Assembly (NCBI GenBank): GCA_040393065.1
Contig: JBEBUW010000006.1
Coordinates: 19,862 to 83,861 of the forward strand
Direction: 5' to 3'
Length of the DNA stretch: 64,000 nt
From: JACCWM01 sp040393065
GTDB taxonomy: Bacteria > Myxococcota_A > Bradymonadia > Bradymonadales > Bradymonadaceae
Of the stretch, positions 35,657 through 44,314 are shown piece by piece (the first letter of the stretch is position 1; each line of letters begins with the position of its first letter). The position numbers and the translations under genes are program-made. Under the pieces are notes generated by a model. That model was not told where the DNA came from, searched no databases, and worked only from the letters and a program-made list of their open reading frames with translations.

Positions 35657-36240
35657 ACCTGGGAGCGTGCGACGACCTCGACCATCGCAGAGCGTAAGAC
35701 CCGGTCATCCTGGCGAAACCCAGCGCGCAGGCAGCGGGCGATTTGTCCGGGCTGCAGTGTGTCGTCTTCGACCATGTGCACGGCTTCGTGGCAGATAGGA
35801 TCAAAGGAACCGCCGGGGTCCGGGGCAATGTATTCGATGCCATGGCGCTCAAGAGCTTGCAGGAGTTGTTTTCTGGCGAGCTGGACGCCGTGTTGGATGG
35901 CGGGCTCGGCGTTGGGAAGGGAAGCCGGTGTGGTTTGAAGTTCGGAGAGTGGCGAGGCATCGGCAGGGGCTATGAACTTGCTGGCTTCGTTGAGTGCATC
36001 GATGACGGGAAGAACCTCCAGCACGAGTTTGTGATGGGCATATCGGCGTTGTTGTTCCGCGTCGCGTTGCAGGCGAGCAAGGCGCTCTTCGTGTTCGGTT
36101 TCCAGGGCTTTCATAGCCTGAGCGTGTGTGGCTTCGGCGAGCTCAAGGCGTCTGCGCATGCGAACGAATACGGTGCGTGCGGTGACCAGGGCCGCCAGGG
36201 TGAGAGCGGAGAGGGTGATGATGATAAGGATCATTTCCAT
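35473..36240 (-). CDS. Membrane-anchored GrpE-like protein
   Basis: A 255-residue protein. A transmembrane helix covers about residues 4-26, a coiled coil (RRRLELAEATHAQAMKALE...) about 28-70, a GrpE-like core about 75-195, and a Pro/Glu-rich tail follows. The core shares with the canonical GrpE of this window the blocks EVLPVIDAL, QLLQALERHGIE, FDPICHEAVHMVE and GFRQDDRVLRSAMVEV. GrpE is the nucleotide exchange factor of DnaK; a membrane-tethered form suggests an exchange factor placed at the inner membrane. Its 3' end overlaps the convergent gene by 184 bp. The start at 36240 (or the ATG at 36234) lacks a strong Shine-Dalgarno. Confidence 0.8.
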   Translation of the reverse strand: MEMILIIITLSALTLAALVTARTVFVRMRRRLELAEATHAQAMKALETEHEERLARLQRDAEQQRRYAHHKLVLEVLPVIDALNEASKFIAPADASPLSELQTTPASLPNAEPAIQHGVQLARKQLLQALERHGIEYIAPDPGGSFDPICHEAVHMVEDDTLQPGQIARCLRAGFRQDDRVLRSAMVEVVARSQVQSPDEPLESPSEEASAIPLPAAEPVEPAEPAEPEPVNDTSAADETSEGPPTPRNVDDAER

Positions 36241-36467
36241 GGAGTAGACCGGGTAACGATAGCGTAAGTCATGGTATCTAGAGCCAGGAGACTCTCTATT
36301 AGGTATGCGGCGAGGCGTGAAGCCGACGGGTATCTTATAAGCATTTATCCTGTCAGGCGGCTAGAGTGGCGGACTTAAATCGGGGGTGGTTTCTATCGAA
36401 GGCTTGCTGTCTTGGTGCTCGTGATTGGCGAGGGGAAAAGAAAATGGGGAAGGAAGCAATAAAAAGG

Positions 36468-36496
36468 TTGACAGGTGTGGGGAAGCGTACTACCTA
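36468..36496 (+). promoter_or_regulatory. Promoter of tRNA-Cys
   Basis: A perfect TTGACA (36468-36473), a 17-bp spacer and TACCTA (36491-36496) lie 14 bp before the tRNA 5' end. The spacing and position are what a sigma-70 promoter for a stable RNA should show. Confidence 0.7.
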
Positions 36497-36509
36497 AGCA
36501 ATTCCTTAC

Positions 36510-36580
36510 GGCGGCGTAGCCAAGCGGTAAGGCATGGGCCTGCAAAGCCTTGATCACCGGTTCAAATCCGGTCGCCGCCT
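36510..36580 (+). tRNA. tRNA-Cys (GCA)
   Basis: A 71-nt cloverleaf with acceptor arms GGCGGCG and CGCCGCC, discriminator T, D-loop AAGCGGTAA, anticodon loop CTGCAAA (anticodon GCA) and T-loop GGTTCAAATCC. The closing pair of the anticodon stem is a U-U mismatch by my folding. CCA is not encoded and a T-run follows directly. Confidence 0.96.
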
Positions 36581-36616
36581 TTTTGTAAAAGTAATGTTTC
36601 GTCGTAAGACAACGAA

Positions 36617-36670
36617 GCCAGCTCCAGACAAATCCTGATGTTGAACAGGGTGTTTGGAAGCTGGTTTTTT
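36617..36670 (+). terminator. Terminator downstream of tRNA-Cys
   Basis: CCAGCTCCAGACA (36618-36630) pairs, with one bulge, with TGTTTGGAAGCTGG (36651-36664), followed by six T. It lies 37 bp past the tRNA. Confidence 0.75.
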
Positions 36671-36851
36671 CGTTTGTGTTGTACTGTCCGGAACGGAGCG
36701 CTCTGGTGTCAGCGAGAGTGTGCTTGCGTAATTCTGAGGAATTGCACTAATCTGGCCGGCGCGGTTGTTATTCTAGTTTTTGGCGCACGGAGATGTGCCG
36801 GAGCAGGGTGTATTTGCAGTACATGCAAACGATTGATGTGGAGAGAGAAGG

Positions 36852-37226
36852 ATGGCAACTGGTCGTAAGGTGATGATCGTTGATGAGAATCTGCTCGATG
36901 TAATGGAAGTCGAGCAGCATCTAGTAAGCGGAGGCTACGACGTCGTTCATCTATCCTCGCCCAACGGAGTCATGGCGAAGCTGGATTATGAGAATCCAGA
37001 GATATTGTTGCTAGATATTCAGATGTCGCGCTTGCATGTGGTTGATCTTCTGGAGACTCTGCGCGCATCGGGCAAGCTCGATGAGCTTGTGATTGTAGCG
37101 TTCAGTGACATGGAAGCGGAGAAGTTGCAGCAGTTTTGTATGGATAACGATATCAATGGCTACTTTTGTAAGTCGATGGATGTCGGTCAGATTGCGGACT
37201 TTCTCAACAACTTTTATGAGTACTGA
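36852..37226 (+). CDS. Stand-alone response-regulator receiver protein
   Basis: A 124-residue single-domain receiver. Asp11-Glu12 form the acidic pair (VDEN), Asp55 is the phosphoacceptor (LLLDIQMSR), Ser85 stands at the Thr/Ser position (VAFSD) and Lys107 in YFCKSMD is the conserved Lys. There is no output domain, so it must act by protein contact or phosphotransfer. No histidine kinase is adjacent. It is followed after 93 bp by a glycosyltransferase-like gene on the same strand. Confidence 0.9.
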   Translation: MATGRKVMIVDENLLDVMEVEQHLVSGGYDVVHLSSPNGVMAKLDYENPEILLLDIQMSRLHVVDLLETLRASGKLDELVIVAFSDMEAEKLQQFCMDNDINGYFCKSMDVGQIADFLNNFYEY

Positions 37227-37319
37227 TAGGTACGGGTCCGTGCGAATATAGATTGAATGATAGATTCATGGTGGGCGGCCTAGCGCCTGCTTTCCTACGA
37301 AGAATGCGAAGGAGAACTC

Positions 37320-39095
37320 ATGGTCGAGCATCAGGGCGGGTCGTTCCAGGGCGGGTCTTCCAGACAGAGTGGTGGTCAGGATGTGCGTGGTCGGATTTGG
37401 ATCTTGGTCGATCATTCGGCACGTGAAGCTGCGTTTGCAGGTGTGTCTGCTCATCTGGGTGAAAGCAATGTGGAAGCGCAGATCGTAACGATTACCGAGG
37501 TGATCGGGACGATGGCACGTGAAGCGATTGTGGGTGGTGCGGAGCGTTTGTTGCGTGGCCTGCGCGTCGCTGTGCAGGGACGTGGTGCGGATGAGGATTT
37601 GATCGGGGCGGTTCGCCGTGCGCGGCCGGATGTGCTGGTGATTACGAATGCGCGGCATGTCCGAGCGCTGGGGTTGCTGGAGAATCTGACCGGGATTCCG
37701 GTTCTGCAGCTTGGCGTGTTGCCGGACTATAATTTGTCGGCATCGTGGATTCAGAGCGGCTTGCAGGCGTTTGTGGTTGCGCACGAGGAGCAAAAACAGC
37801 GCCTGGTGCAGGGCGGTGTGTTGGCGGATCGGATTCAGGTTGCAGGTCCGGCCATTCAGCCCGGGTTTTCGCGGCCGGTGGACCGTGATGCGGTGCGGTC
37901 AGAGCTTGGTATGCAGGGGCAGTTTGTGGTGCTCGTGCGGGCGGAAGGCTTTGATGCAGCGCTGCTCGAGAAGCTGATGTTTCAGTGTACGCTGGTGGAT
38001 CGGCCTACGCGTTTTATCTTTCATCATAACGGGGACAATACGACGGCAGCGGCGCTTCGCCGTGCGGCCGATCAGCACCGGATGCGGGCATCGATGTTTG
38101 GTAGAGTCGATGATCTGGAGCGGTATGTGGCGGCGGCAGATGCAGTGATTGTGTCACCGCAGGAGCCGTCGATCGCAGAGCTTGTGGCAGCCAAAAGGCC
38201 GCTGCTGATTCTGGGCGATGATGAGCAGTTCGCAGCACAGATACAGTTTTTGGTGCAGCATGAAGTAGCGCATCAGGTCAGCAATGTGGTGCGGCTGGGA
38301 AGCGAGCTGGATCGGTTTTCGCAGGATGAGCGGCTGGAGGCGATGTCAAAGGCGGCTGAGAAGCTCGTGGAGGCAGATGCGAATCGCAAAGTTGCCGATG
38401 CGCTGAGTACTGCGCTTGCGAATCTAGAGACCTGGCGCGTGCCGCCGCAGACTGAGGCTCCCGAATCGCCCGAACCATCGCATGTGGCGGAACCGGCGCA
38501 GCAGCCTTCGGCGCCGAGTCCGTTTGAAGATATTGGAAGTTCCGCTTCCGGTGCAGGCAGCGCAGGCGCGCGTGGTGGTGCTGTGCCTTCGGTCGATCCC
38601 GGTGCAGGTGGCACTGGTGCTGGAGCGGGCGCAGGCTCGGTCCGTGAGCCGGTGCGTGATTATAGCGGGATTTCACAGGCTGAAGCCAAGGAACAGCTTG
38701 CGCAGTTGATTTTGCTGGAGCGTGATCTGGAACGACGTCTCGGGGAAGCTGTGCGTCAGCAGGAACGCTGGCGCAACCGTCTTGAGCTTGCCCGTGAATG
38801 GCAAGAAACCGAGCTGGCGGCGGAAGCAGAATCGGTGCTGCGTGGGTTTATTGCGGAGGCAGAGCCGCTGGAGCGTGAGCTTCGGGATGTCTTGCGCCAG
38901 AAGGATAAACTCAAGCAGGCGGCGCAGAGTCCGGGTGGTCGAAGCAGTACGCCGGGGCAATCCGGGAGCGCCGCAGCAGGTGGCTCGGAAGCCGAGCGCC
39001 GTGCGGCAGAGATCGAGCGCAGGTTTGAGCGGATGGAAGTCGATAGTGACCTGGAAGGGTTGAAAGATCGGATCAAGCGCGAGTTTGGCGAATAG
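37320..39095 (+). CDS. GT-B glycosyltransferase-like protein with coiled-coil tail
   Basis: A 591-residue protein. Residues 20-380 resemble MGDG-synthase/MurG-type GT-B enzymes: LQLGVLPDYNLSASWI, AFVVAHEEQKQRLVQGGV, RIQVAGPAIQPGF, and a C-terminal half with FIFHHNGDNT, FGRVDDLERYVAAADAVI and EPSIAELVAAKRPLLI. A 90-residue low-complexity Gly/Ala/Ser linker leads to a long coiled coil (about 450-590). The family transfers sugars to lipids, but key residues were not checked and it may be non-catalytic. GAAGGAGAA precedes the ATG at 37320. The next gene encodes a flippase-like membrane protein 32 bp downstream. Confidence 0.72.
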   Translation: MVEHQGGSFQGGSSRQSGGQDVRGRIWILVDHSAREAAFAGVSAHLGESNVEAQIVTITEVIGTMAREAIVGGAERLLRGLRVAVQGRGADEDLIGAVRRARPDVLVITNARHVRALGLLENLTGIPVLQLGVLPDYNLSASWIQSGLQAFVVAHEEQKQRLVQGGVLADRIQVAGPAIQPGFSRPVDRDAVRSELGMQGQFVVLVRAEGFDAALLEKLMFQCTLVDRPTRFIFHHNGDNTTAAALRRAADQHRMRASMFGRVDDLERYVAAADAVIVSPQEPSIAELVAAKRPLLILGDDEQFAAQIQFLVQHEVAHQVSNVVRLGSELDRFSQDERLEAMSKAAEKLVEADANRKVADALSTALANLETWRVPPQTEAPESPEPSHVAEPAQQPSAPSPFEDIGSSASGAGSAGARGGAVPSVDPGAGGTGAGAGAGSVREPVRDYSGISQAEAKEQLAQLILLERDLERRLGEAVRQQERWRNRLELAREWQETELAAEAESVLRGFIAEAEPLERELRDVLRQKDKLKQAAQSPGGRSSTPGQSGSAAAGGSEAERRAAEIERRFERMEVDSDLEGLKDRIKREFGE

Positions 39096-39127
39096 CCTGC
39101 GGGTTTGTGGTTCACAATCAAGGCAGT

Positions 39128-40180
39128 ATGACACGGTTCCTCATCTATTTTGTAATCGCCAATCTCATTGGCGGTTTCTTTTTGTGGCTCAGCGCCCGGG
39201 CATTACCGTTTGATCAACTCGCGGAGTATTTGAAGGGTGCTGACTTCGGGCATCTGGCGGTGTGGTCGGGTGTTTTTTTGGCCGTCTACTCGGTGTGCCA
39301 TCTTTCGCGTGTGTTGCGCTGGAATGATCTGATTCAGCCTCTGGGGGAGGTAGATCCGTGGCGTGTGCATCGGGTTTGCGCGGTTGGTTTTACAGCGATT
39401 TTGTTGTTGCCGCTGCGACTTGGGGAACTGGTGCGGCCGTATCTGCTGGCGCGGCAGACGAACTTGCCGATGGCCAGTGTTCTGGCGACAGCGGTGGTAG
39501 AGCGGGTAATCGACGGGTTGTTGATTACCGGGCTTTTGTTTCTGACGTTGTCGACCTATTCGGGCGAGCGGGCGACGGGGCTTGTGATGAGCACGGGCTA
39601 TATCAGTGCGGGGATTTTTATCCCGGCGCTGGGGATGTGCATGCTGGCGTACTGGCGGCGCTCGTGGGCGCTTCGGTTGATCGAGATGACGATCGGGCGT
39701 GTGCTTCCAGGATTGGCTGCCAAACTAGCCGGGATGCTGGATGCGTTCATCAACGGATTCCGGGCGCTGGTGCATGCGCGGTCGATGGGGCGTTTTATGT
39801 TGCTGACGAGCCTGTACTGGGGGACGAATATTGTCTCGATGTGGTTGCTTGCGCGGTATGGTTTCGGGCTTGAGCTTGGGATCTGGGAAATGGCGACGGT
39901 CCTGGCGATCCTGGTAATCGGGATCATGATTCCAGCCGGTCCTGCGATGGCCGGGAACTTCGAGTTTTTTGTGTTGCAGGGTGTGGCACTCTTTCTGGTG
40001 CTGGATGCAGGCGATATGGGCACGCGGGTGATGGTCTTTGCGGGCACTGTTCATATTTTGCAGTTTCTGGTGATCGTGGTTCCGGGGATCTTACTGATGT
40101 GGGTGGACCCGGAGTCGCGCAATTTGATCCGGTTGTCGGCGGAAGCAGAAGAGGCTGCGCGGAGCACCGGGCCGGATTGA
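39128..40180 (+). CDS. Lysylphosphatidylglycerol synthase TM-like (YbhN/AglD family) membrane protein
   Basis: A 350-residue integral membrane protein with about eight hydrophobic helices and the family motifs ALPFDQLAEYLKGADF, LPLRLGELVRPYLLAR and AVVERVIDGLL. These UPF0104/flippase-like proteins resemble the membrane half of MprF and are thought to move or modify lipids; no aminoacyl-transferase domain is present. It lies 32 bp after the glycosyltransferase-like gene, so the pair may act together on a glycolipid. The ATG at 39128 was chosen over a GTG at 39107, which overlaps the intergenic region. Confidence 0.85.
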   Translation: MTRFLIYFVIANLIGGFFLWLSARALPFDQLAEYLKGADFGHLAVWSGVFLAVYSVCHLSRVLRWNDLIQPLGEVDPWRVHRVCAVGFTAILLLPLRLGELVRPYLLARQTNLPMASVLATAVVERVIDGLLITGLLFLTLSTYSGERATGLVMSTGYISAGIFIPALGMCMLAYWRRSWALRLIEMTIGRVLPGLAAKLAGMLDAFINGFRALVHARSMGRFMLLTSLYWGTNIVSMWLLARYGFGLELGIWEMATVLAILVIGIMIPAGPAMAGNFEFFVLQGVALFLVLDAGDMGTRVMVFAGTVHILQFLVIVVPGILLMWVDPESRNLIRLSAEAEEAARSTGPD

Positions 40181-40292
40181 CACTGGAGTGTGGGGTTTGT
40201 TAAATTTTGTCGGCTTTGCCGTGTAATCGGGCTACTCTGGCAGATTATGTATCGCGGCTGAGATTTGCCGGGATGTTGTTTGAGAATGCGTC

Positions 40293-40313
40293 TTGATTGT
40301 AGGGCGAAATCAA
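40293..40313. promoter_or_regulatory. Inverted repeat upstream of hrcA with 9-nt spacer
   Basis: TTGATT, nine bases, then AATCAA: perfect 6-bp arms with the spacing of a CIRCE element, though the arm sequence is not CIRCE (TTAGCACTC). It lies 43 bp before the hrcA start and is a candidate autoregulatory site. Confidence 0.35.
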
Positions 40314-40356
40314 TCGGCCGGTAGCCATGAACGATCGTAGGGTTTGAGGTCGCGCC

Positions 40357-41397
40357 GTGCTTTCCTTATCGAAACGTCAGGAAACAATTTTGCTCAGTGT
40401 GATAGAGCAATTCAATATAACGGGTGAGCCGGTCGCCAGCGCGGTGGTTGCGCGCCATCAAGATGTCCAGGTGAGTTCGGCCACCGTTCGCAGTGTGATG
40501 AGCGAGCTGGAAGATATGGGCTTGCTCAATCAGCCGCATACCTCGGCGGGTCGTTTGCCGACGGCATTTGGCATGCGGTATTACGTCAATCATCTTTATC
40601 ATGGGACGGGGCTTGCAGAGGGTGATGATCGCGAGCTGACACGGCAGTTTGAGGCGTTTCGCGATGATGATCTCGAGGTGAAGGCACGGCTGACCGGTGT
40701 GCTGATCAGTGAGCTTTCGCAGCTCGCAAGCATTGTGAGTTTACCCGGCGTTTCGCAGTCTCGCCTGCAGGAGATTCGGCTGACCGGGCTGACGGATCGG
40801 CGTGTCCTTGTGATTTTGATTACTGAAGATAATCGTATCTTCAATCGTGTTGTTCGGGTGGACGAGGACCTGGATGATATGATGTTAACCCGCATGCAGA
40901 ATTATTTGTGTGAGCTTGTCGGAGGCTTGACGCTGCTGCAGGTTCGGGCGCGGGTTCGTCAGGAATTGAAGGCGGTGGCGTCGCGTTACCAGAGCTTTAT
41001 CACGCAGGCTCTCAAGGTCAGTGAGCTTGCGTTGGAGGCGGCGCCGCGCTCGCAGTTGTATGTGGAAGGCACGCTGAACATACTGGAATTTACCGAGATA
41101 TTGCATGATGTGGAGCGTGTGCGTGAGCTGTTGCGCGGTCTGCATGATAAAGAGCGTGTGATTGAGCTGCTGGATCGAATTTGCAGTGCGCGGCGGCCAC
41201 AGGCATTGATTGGTCGGGAATTGGGCTGGGATCTTGGCGAGGACTTGAGTTTGATTGCATGTGGTTACTATCGCTGTGATCACCAGCTCGGAGTGCTGGG
41301 GATTCTGGGGCCGTTGCGGATGGATTATGCTCGCATCATTCCACTGGTCGAGCATGCAGCACGTATGTTATCGAGGGAATCCGAGGGAAATGTGTGA
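40357..41397 (+). CDS. hrcA: Heat-inducible transcription repressor HrcA
   Basis: A 346-residue repressor. An N-terminal winged helix (SKRQETILLSVIEQFNITGEPV, then VSSATVRSVMSELEDMGLL) is followed by SAGRLPTAFGMRYYV and the GAF-like HrcA domain ending near LGPLRMDYARIIPLVEHAA. HrcA normally binds CIRCE operators and needs GroE for activity. The GTG start at 40357 is preceded by GAGGT. It heads the run hrcA-grpE-dnaK-dnaJ, each separated by 90-130 bp; no classic CIRCE was found in the gaps. Confidence 0.96.
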   Translation: MLSLSKRQETILLSVIEQFNITGEPVASAVVARHQDVQVSSATVRSVMSELEDMGLLNQPHTSAGRLPTAFGMRYYVNHLYHGTGLAEGDDRELTRQFEAFRDDDLEVKARLTGVLISELSQLASIVSLPGVSQSRLQEIRLTGLTDRRVLVILITEDNRIFNRVVRVDEDLDDMMLTRMQNYLCELVGGLTLLQVRARVRQELKAVASRYQSFITQALKVSELALEAAPRSQLYVEGTLNILEFTEILHDVERVRELLRGLHDKERVIELLDRICSARRPQALIGRELGWDLGEDLSLIACGYYRCDHQLGVLGILGPLRMDYARIIPLVEHAARMLSRESEGNV

Positions 41398-41529
41398 AAT
41401 TTCGCACCTTATCTCGGAGCATTCCATGCGCGGTTTCCCGTACAACGCTATCCTTATATAAATGTAGATGAACTTTATAACTGTCCTTAGCTTTCCATAA
41501 GTTGTGGCTGAAGTCTGGAGGTAGGTGCA

Positions 41530-42291
41530 TTGAGTAATGAAAAAGATTTACACGCATCCGGTGAAGAAACCGAGGTTTCTGTGAATGGACAGGACGAGGC
41601 GCTGCAAGAGGAAGCAGACTCTGTGGATGACGCATTGTTTTTAAGTCCGGATGATTCTGAAGGCGAGGTTATGGACGTGAATGGCGGCGGTGGCGTATCG
41701 GAACTGCAGCAGGATCTGGTTGCAGAGAACGAAGCGCTTAAAAAGCAGGTTGAGGAGCTCTCGACGGAGTGCGAGGAACAAAAGAATCGTGTGTTGCGTG
41801 TAGCTGCGGATCTGGAGAACTTCCGTCGTCGCAGCCAGCGTGAGAAAGAGGATCTACGGAAGTATGGTATTGATCGCGTGGTCATGGAACTGCTTCCGGC
41901 GATCGATAATCTGGAGCGTGCTTTGCAGCATGCCACCAGTGAGAGCGGTGAGAATTCCATGACCGAGGGCGTGCGCATGGTTTATCGCCAGCTCCTCTCG
42001 GCACTTGAGAAGCATGGTGTGGAAGGCTTTGACTCGAAGGGTACGGCTTTTGATCCGCAACGTCACGAGGCTCTGCAGCAGGTAGAAAGTACGGAGCTTG
42101 CGACAGGCACGGTCGTGGATGAGTATCAACGAGGTTACTTCCTGCATGATCGTTTGTTGCGTCCGGCGCTTGTATCCGTTGCTAAAAACGTGCAGAGTGT
42201 GAATTCTGTAAATGAGAGCAATGGCGCAGATGCGTCCGCACCCTCCGGGCAGCATGACGATTTCGATCCAAGTGATGATGCTCAAGAGTGA
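41530..42291 (+). CDS. grpE: Co-chaperone GrpE (canonical, cytosolic)
   Basis: A 253-residue GrpE. An acidic 60-residue head is followed by a long dimerising helix (ELQQDLVAENEALKKQ...LRVAADLENFRRRSQREKED) and the head domain GFDSKGTAFDPQRHEALQQVES then GYFLHDRLLRPALVSV. It releases ADP from DnaK. The TTG start at 41530 is supported by GGAGGT 7 nt upstream; no better ATG exists near the family start. It is transcribed with dnaK downstream. Confidence 0.96.
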   Translation: MSNEKDLHASGEETEVSVNGQDEALQEEADSVDDALFLSPDDSEGEVMDVNGGGGVSELQQDLVAENEALKKQVEELSTECEEQKNRVLRVAADLENFRRRSQREKEDLRKYGIDRVVMELLPAIDNLERALQHATSESGENSMTEGVRMVYRQLLSALEKHGVEGFDSKGTAFDPQRHEALQQVESTELATGTVVDEYQRGYFLHDRLLRPALVSVAKNVQSVNSVNESNGADASAPSGQHDDFDPSDDAQE

Positions 42292-42401
42292 TGCTTGCTC
42301 CTATAACCCGGCATATATTTTGAACAGATTCCCCTGAGCTACACCTGGCCGGGGGGAGCTGTTGTCGCCCGATTGTTGAAGACTTCGCGAGGCAAGGTGA
42401 G

Positions 42402-44225
42402 ATGGCAAAGACTATTGGAATTGACCTTGGTACCACCAATAGCTGCGTATGTGTGGTTCTGGATGATCAACGGATCGTAATTCCAAACGCTGAAGGCAGT
42501 CGTACGACGCCTTCGGTTGTTGGCTTTGCTGAGGATGGCCAGCGATTTGTCGGGCCGATTGCTCGACGCCAGGCGCAGACGAATGCTGAGAATACGATCT
42601 CGGCGGTGAAACGTTTGATTGGCCGCCGTTTCGATTCCAAAGACGTACAAGACAGCTTAGCTGCCTCGTCTTATCAGATCGTGAGTGGTCCGAATGGCGA
42701 TGCCTGGGTCAGCGTTCGTGGTCGTGAGTACTCACCGGCTGAGATTTCATCGATTCTATTGCGGGAAATGAAGAATATCGCGGAAGGGTATCTCGGTGAA
42801 GATGTCCAGGACGCGATTGTTACGGTTCCGGCATACTTTGATGATGCGCAACGTCAGGCGACCAAAGATGCCGGGCGGATCGCCGGGTTGAATGTACTGC
42901 GGATTATCAACGAGCCGACTGCTGCGGCGTTGGCGTACGGTCTTGCGAATCTCGAGCGCGATAATATCAAGCTCGCCGTGTATGACCTTGGCGGCGGCAC
43001 GTTCGATATTTCGATCCTGGAGTTGTCCGACGGCGTATTTAGCGTGTTGTCGACTGCGGGCGATACATTTCTGGGCGGTGAAGATTTCGACAACCAGATC
43101 ATTGACTGGCTGGCGGATGGGTTTCAGAAGGAACACGGCGTCGATCTGCGTGAAAACAAGATGACGTTGCAGCGTCTCAAGGAAGAAGCAGAGCGTGCAA
43201 AGTGTGAGTTGTCGAGCATTGCGACGACGGATATTAGCCTGCCGTTTATTCATGTCAGCGGCTCGGTGCCGGTGCATCTTGAGGCAAAACTTACGCGGGA
43301 TGTGCTTGAGGAGTTGGTTGAGGATCTAATTCAGCGGACTTTGAAGCCGTGTAAGATCGCTCTGGCGGACGCGATGGTTTCGGTCCAAGAGATCGATACG
43401 GTCTTGCTGGTTGGCGGGATGACCCGGATGCCGCGCGTGCGTGAGGTTGTGGCAAACTTCTTTGGGAAAGAGCCCGATGCGTCGGTGAATCCTGATGAGG
43501 TTGTGGCGATGGGCGCTGCGATTCAGGGCGGAATCATTGGCGGCGAGTTGACGGATGTGTTGCTGTTGGATGTGACGCCGTTGACGCTGGGTGTGGAGAC
43601 GATGGGGGGTGTCTTTACGCCGCTGATCCCGAGGAACACGACGATTCCTTATAGTTATACCGAAGTGTTTAGTACGGCGCGCGACTTTCAGGACATGGTG
43701 CGCATCCATGTTTTGCAGGGCGAACGTTCGATGGCTGCGGATAATAAAAGTCTGGCGTTTTTTGAGCTTACGGGGATACCACCAGCACCGCGTGGGGTGC
43801 CGAAGATCGAGGTTTCCTTCTCGATCGATGAGAACGGTATTGTAAGCGTTGCAGCCAAGGATCTGGGCACAGGACGTGAGCAACGCATTGAGATAGTTGC
43901 GGCTGGTGGTCTGAGCGAGGATGACATCGAGCGCATGATCGAGGAAGCGAGTGCGAACGAGGAAAGCGATCGCTTGAATAAAGAGCTGATTGAACAGCGC
44001 AATATGGCGCTTGGCATGTTGTATTCTACCGAGCGTAGCTTGCAGGAATACGGGGAAATGCTGGGGGAAGAGGAGCTGGCAGAGATCAATCAGGATGTCG
44101 CGATGGCCAAGGAATTGGTTACGGATGCTTCGCTGGAGGAGCTGGGCACCATTATTGCGACGTTGGAGTCGGCGGCTTATCGTCTGGCAGACGCTATGTA
44201 TGCGGCGGTTGATAACGGTGGTTGA
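42402..44225 (+). CDS. dnaK: Molecular chaperone DnaK (Hsp70)
   Basis: A 607-residue Hsp70. The nucleotide-binding domain has IGIDLGTTNSCV, VTVPAYFDDAQRQATKDA, INEPTAAALAYG, YDLGGGTFDISIL and VLLVGGMTRMPRV. The linker DVLLLDVTPLTLGVE and the substrate domain follow. It is about 30 residues shorter than E. coli DnaK and ends in DNGG, with no acidic EEVKDKK-like tail. AAGGTGAG lies before the ATG at 42402. It is followed by dnaJ after 89 bp. Confidence 0.97.
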   Translation: MAKTIGIDLGTTNSCVCVVLDDQRIVIPNAEGSRTTPSVVGFAEDGQRFVGPIARRQAQTNAENTISAVKRLIGRRFDSKDVQDSLAASSYQIVSGPNGDAWVSVRGREYSPAEISSILLREMKNIAEGYLGEDVQDAIVTVPAYFDDAQRQATKDAGRIAGLNVLRIINEPTAAALAYGLANLERDNIKLAVYDLGGGTFDISILELSDGVFSVLSTAGDTFLGGEDFDNQIIDWLADGFQKEHGVDLRENKMTLQRLKEEAERAKCELSSIATTDISLPFIHVSGSVPVHLEAKLTRDVLEELVEDLIQRTLKPCKIALADAMVSVQEIDTVLLVGGMTRMPRVREVVANFFGKEPDASVNPDEVVAMGAAIQGGIIGGELTDVLLLDVTPLTLGVETMGGVFTPLIPRNTTIPYSYTEVFSTARDFQDMVRIHVLQGERSMAADNKSLAFFELTGIPPAPRGVPKIEVSFSIDENGIVSVAAKDLGTGREQRIEIVAAGGLSEDDIERMIEEASANEESDRLNKELIEQRNMALGMLYSTERSLQEYGEMLGEEELAEINQDVAMAKELVTDASLEELGTIIATLESAAYRLADAMYAAVDNGG

Positions 44226-44314
44226 GACTTGCTCGTTGGTGGTGAATAAATAAGAGTGATGAGCGGTTTGTTTTGGGACTCAATATCTGGCAATCACTCT
44301 TTCGTTGATAGTTC

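Noticed and set aside
40181..42401. Classic CIRCE element near hrcA, grpE or dnaK
   Set aside because: I looked for TTAGCACTC-N9-GAGTGCTAA in the three gaps and found none; only the weaker TTGATT repeat is reported.
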